In this document: one piece after another, positions 61,388-64,000 of the stretch
Numbering within the stretch: the stretch's first letter is position 1
Layout: the number at the start of each line of letters is the position of its first letter
Source of the DNA: CAVXHQ01 sp963761735
GTDB lineage: Bacteria > Pseudomonadota > Alphaproteobacteria > Rhodobacterales > Rhodobacteraceae
Direction: 5' to 3'
DNA length: 64,000 nucleotides
Assembly (NCBI GenBank): GCA_963761735.1
Contig: CAVXHQ010000003.1
Span: 248,001-312,000 of the forward strand
Position numbers and translations under genes: made by a program
The notes under the pieces: generated by a model
Databases searched by the model: none
What the model was told of the DNA's origin: nothing
What the model saw: the letters and a program-made list of their open reading frames with translations, nothing else

Positions 61388-62687
61388 CAGGCCCCTCCGG
61401 CGACAGCCTCATACTCGGCGAGGGGGCGCAGCAGTGCCGACACCCCGATCAGCGCCTCAACCCCGTCAGCAGGTGTCCTGGCGCGGCCCGCTGAACCTGC
61501 CACCCCGGCAAAGTGGACAGGGTCGATGATCCGACCGCGGCGGCCGGCGCTGCGCCGGTGGCAGGCGACCTCGACGCCGGCATGGGTAACCCGCACCGTC
61601 TCAGCCGTGACCAGCACGCGGACCCGCTCGCCGATCAAGCGCCATGGGACCGAGTAGGCATTCGTGTCCATCTCCACTGCACAGTCAGGTGCGACGCGTC
61701 GGCTCAGTTCGCGCGTCGCCATGAACGAGCCGCAGTGCTGGAGGGGCTTCAGGTGACCGGCTTCGTCACGCGCGAAGCGCAGGCCCGGGGCTTCGCCTGT
61801 GGTGCCATGGACCCGCAGGTCGGCGATCTGGCGGGTCCATTGCACCAGATGAGCTTCCAGCGCGGCAAAGCTTCTCGAAGGCACGCCCCGCGATCGCGTT
61901 GCCCTTCACGTAGCCGACGCCGCGCTCGTCCTTGCCCTTCGTCCGGGGTCGATACGGCGCGCAGGCCTTTACCTGAAAGCCCCAGTGCCGGGCAAAGGCA
62001 TGCAGCTTCGGGTTCACCACGACCTCGCGGCTGGCAATGTCGTGGCTCAGGATCAGTGCGCGGGCATTGTCGAGCAGCACCTCTTCCGGCACGCCGCCGA
62101 ACGACGCGAAGGCGCTCTCCATGCCTTCAAACCAGTTCTCCTGCCGCTCGCCCGCGAAGGCCCGCACGTGGATGCGGCGGGAATAACCCAGCGTCGCCAC
62201 GAAGAACGACACCTGCCGCGACACGCCGCCGATCTCGACCCGCCGCTGCCCGAAGTCGATCTGCAACTGCTGGCCCGGCCGCGTCTCAAAGCGCACCGTT
62301 GCCCGCGCCTCGGCCCGCAGCTCCTGACGCAGATGCGCCACCGCCCGTTCGACCGTGCGAAGGCTTACCTCGATGCCCTTCTCGGCGACAAGCTCCTGAC
62401 GGACCACATCTGCGTTGCCCGCATGGCGGCGAAACCGCTCCTCGACCCAACCCTCCAGGCCATCCAACGCCTTCGATCGCGGTGGCGGTGACGCCCTGCG
62501 CCACGTCCCCTCCTTCAACCATCGCCGTGCAGTCGTCCTCGAGCACCCAAGCTTCCGCAGAAATCCGGCGGGCTCCCCATCCGAGAAACTTCAGCCTCAG
62601 CATGGCCGAAACATCATCCGGCTCCTTCATCTCATCCCTCCGCAGACCCTCGGTCTGCGGCAGCGTCTCAACTGTTCGATTGGTCAT
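61384..62687 (-). pseudogene. istA: IS21 transposase IstA with two frameshifts
   Basis: Three frames together make one IstA of about 430 residues. The N-terminal part (MTNRTVETLPQTEG; LRLKFLGWGARRISAE) shifts at about 62555 to RTTARRWLKEGTWRRASPPP; the core has LQIDFGQRRVEIGGVSRQVS, VPEEVLLDNARALILSHD and CAPYRPRTKGKDERGVGYVK; another shift at about 61870 leads to RSFAALEAHLVQWTRQIADL and the C-terminus ending at 61384. The indels may be real decay or sequence errors. Confidence 0.85.
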
Positions 62688-62725
62688 CCAGACTTCCCTC
62701 TCAGCTTATCGAGGGGGCCAGTTCC

Positions 62726-63577
62726 TCATGTCGCCAGAGGGCCAGTTTGTCGTGTCGCCTGACACAGCTGATCGTGGCTGTCGTAATGGTAACGCTTCAC
62801 GGTCGCCTCCTTGATCGTTCGGTTCATTCGCTCGACCTGGCCATTGGTCCACGGATGGTTTGGCTTTGTCAGGCGGTGCTCGATCCCGTTGGCCTCGCAG
62901 ATCATGTCGAAGCGCATCTGCCGCGAGTATGCCGTGTTCCTGTTCCGCGGCTGCTCGGCGAACTGGATGCCGTTGTCCGTCAGGATGGTGTGGACGTGAT
63001 ACGGCACGGCCTCGAGCATGTGCTGGAGGAACTCCCACGCCGTCTTCCGGTCGGCTTTCTCAACGAGCTGGGTCACGGCAAACTTGCTGGTCCGGTCAAT
63101 GCCCACGAAGAGGTAGAGCTTTCCTTCCGCGGTCTGCACCTCCGCAATGTCGATATGAAAGAAGCCGATCGGATAGCGCTTGAATTTCTGTCGCTTCGGT
63201 TTGTCCCCCTCGACGTCCGGCAGGCGGGATATGCCGTGCCGCTGCAAGCACCGGTGCAGGGCCGACCGCATCAGGTGCGGGATCGTCGGTTGCAGGGCAT
63301 AAAGGCAATCGTCCAGCGGCAGCAGCGTATGGCGTCGAAAGGCGACGATCATCGCCTCCTCTGTCTCGGTCAGAACCGTCGAGCGCGGCTCTCTCGGCCC
63401 CGTCTTCATATCCTCAACCGTCGCCCGCCTGCGCCACTTTGCGACCGTCTTGGGATTGATCCCAAGCTCTTGGCTCAACTGCGAGAGCGAAGCTTGCGAT
63501 CGCTGTATTGCTGCTCTGACGGCGTGCGTGGTCGTGGCGCTCCCGTGACGAACTTGTCCCATAATGCTTCCTTCCAT
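62726..63577 (-). pseudogene. IS481-type transposase, truncated by IS21
   Basis: The N-terminal about 270 codons are as in copy 1, up to KRYHYDSHDQL, after which the frame enters the IS21 end (CQATRQTGPLAT) and stops. The remaining C-terminal codons lie on the far side of IS21 (60395-60551). Confidence 0.92.
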
Positions 63578-63618
63578 TCCAACGAAAGGATCACACCATC
63601 AAACCGTGGGATCAAACA

Positions 63619-63792
63619 CATCTGTCGTTGTACACGTGGAAGGCGCAGTTTTCGAAGTCGCCACGTGTCAGATCAGAGGTTGCGGATCAGGCTGCTGAGA
63701 TCAGACGGCTGAAGCGCGAGTTGGCCCGCGTGACCGAGGAGCGGACCATCCTAAAAAAGGCGACCGCGTACTTCGCGCGCGAGTCTCAGTGA
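63619..63792 (+). pseudogene. IS3-type OrfA, 3' fragment
   Basis: Continues the 60281 fragment: SLYTWKAQFSKSPRVRSEV, then the coiled coil AAEIRRLKRELARVTEERTI and KKATAYFARESQ, stop at 63790-63792. Typical OrfA tail. Confidence 0.88.
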
Positions 63793-64000
63793 GGTACGCG
63801 TTTATCGAGGCTCACCGCACAGAGTTTTCAGTGCGGTCCATGTGTCGCGTGCTGATGGTTCATTTCAGCGGGTTCTATGCATGGCTTAAAGAACCGTTAA
63901 GCCTGCGTGCGCTTGAAGATGCGCGCCAGACAGAACTGATTCATCAGGCGTGGACGGATAGCGGCAAGGTCTATGGATATCGAAAGCTGACAGATGACCT
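63789..64000 (+). CDS. IS3-type OrfB, 5' part (cut by window end)
   Basis: 70 visible codons starting at a GTG that overlaps the orfA stop: RYAFIEAHRTEFSVRSMCRV, HFSGFYAWLKEPLSLRALED, GKVYGYRKLTDDL, the HTH_21 region at the start of IS3 OrfB. The DDE core lies beyond the window. Confidence 0.9.
   Translation, partial: MRYAFIEAHRTEFSVRSMCRVLMVHFSGFYAWLKEPLSLRALEDARQTELIHQAWTDSGKVYGYRKLTDD

Larger units (their letters stand above)
60557..62764 (-). mobile_element. IS21 family element, 2208 bp
   Basis: Ends TGTCCAGCGACATTC (60557) and, reversed, TGTCAGGCGACACGA (62764). The 5-bp target duplication CAGCT is at 60552-60556 and 62765-62769. Carries istA and istB on the minus strand, inserted in the IS481-type transposase gene. 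Internal repeats of the form CTGGCCC and GCGACATGA near both ends are typical multiple transposase sites. Confidence 0.93.
60395..63618 (-). mobile_element. IS481-type element, copy 2, split by IS21
   Basis: Left part 60395-60556 corresponds base for base to 54890-55051 of copy 1; right part 62765-63618 corresponds to the rest. The transposase frame (62726-63577 on the minus strand) differs from copy 1 by one noted residue (HLMR instead of HLTR) and is truncated by the IS21 insertion. Confidence 0.92.
60219..64000 (+). mobile_element. IS3-type element interrupted by nested IS481 and IS21 insertions (runs off the window)
   Basis: Starts TGAGGTGCCCC at 60219. orfA begins at 60281 and is cut after ISTK at 60394 by the IS481-type copy; it resumes at 63619 and orfB follows to the window edge. 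The insertion lacks a matching 6-bp duplication (ACTAAG left, CATCTG right). Confidence 0.8.

Overview
The window is high-GC DNA of the kind found in Alphaproteobacteria, most likely a marine member of the Rhodobacteraceae (Roseobacter group). The evidence is gene content and order: sdhC-sdhD-sdhA-(small genes)-sdhB, mesaconyl-CoA hydratase and malyl-CoA thioesterase on one strand, and mdh-sucC-sucD-sucA-sucB-lpd on the other. As far as I recall, this arrangement is shared with Rhodobacter relatives. No rRNA or species-level marker is present. Several conserved genes (mdh, sucB, two ABC permease genes, a molybdenum hydroxylase gene) carry single-base frameshifts, so the sequence may contain assembly indels.

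Layout. 1-9.6 kb: 3' part of deoD, a DUF1989 gene, then a leftward block with sdhCDAB (four small or accessory genes between sdhA and sdhB), mch, nnrU and a malyl-CoA thioesterase gene, i.e. TCA cycle plus ethylmalonyl-CoA pathway. 9.6-25.2 kb: rightward mdh, sucC, sucD, sucA, sucB and lpd with small secreted, lipoprotein and MAPEG genes between them. 25.2-31.2 kb: IclR regulator and TRAP transporter (leftward) facing a GMC oxidoreductase (rightward). 31.3-37.9 kb: an orphan membrane protein, then a branched-chain/amide type ABC transporter with a MarR regulator. 38.1-46.6 kb: a heterocycle-catabolism cluster (two AA_synth proteins, a UPF0280 protein, a 6-hydroxynicotinate reductase homologue, a fused 2Fe-2S/molybdopterin hydroxylase, an FAD subunit) and a divergent enamidase-like amidohydrolase. 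46.7-50.3 kb: flavin-dependent halogenase, NYN/PIN-type nuclease, YdcF-like protein and an outer-membrane protein.

50.3-64 kb is a mobile-element zone next to tRNA-Arg(UCU). Its core looks like a Tn7/Tn5053-type element with a TnsD-sized tniQ gene, a tniA 3' remnant and tniB, bounded by related end repeats. tniQ is cut by IS66 (8-bp target duplication) and by an IS481-type element (6-bp CCTAGG duplication). Removing both restores one open frame of at least 612 codons. An IS3 element sits at the tniQ/tniA junction. A second end-like repeat and a GIY-YIG gene follow. Beyond them is a nest of IS21 inside an IS481 copy inside an IS3-type element, and the IS3-type element runs off the window edge.

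Other notable structures: a 46-nt double-hairpin element present three times with a variable but perfectly compensated first stem; five 30-bp coding repeats at the start of mch; and a promoter covered by two adjacent 13-bp palindromes.
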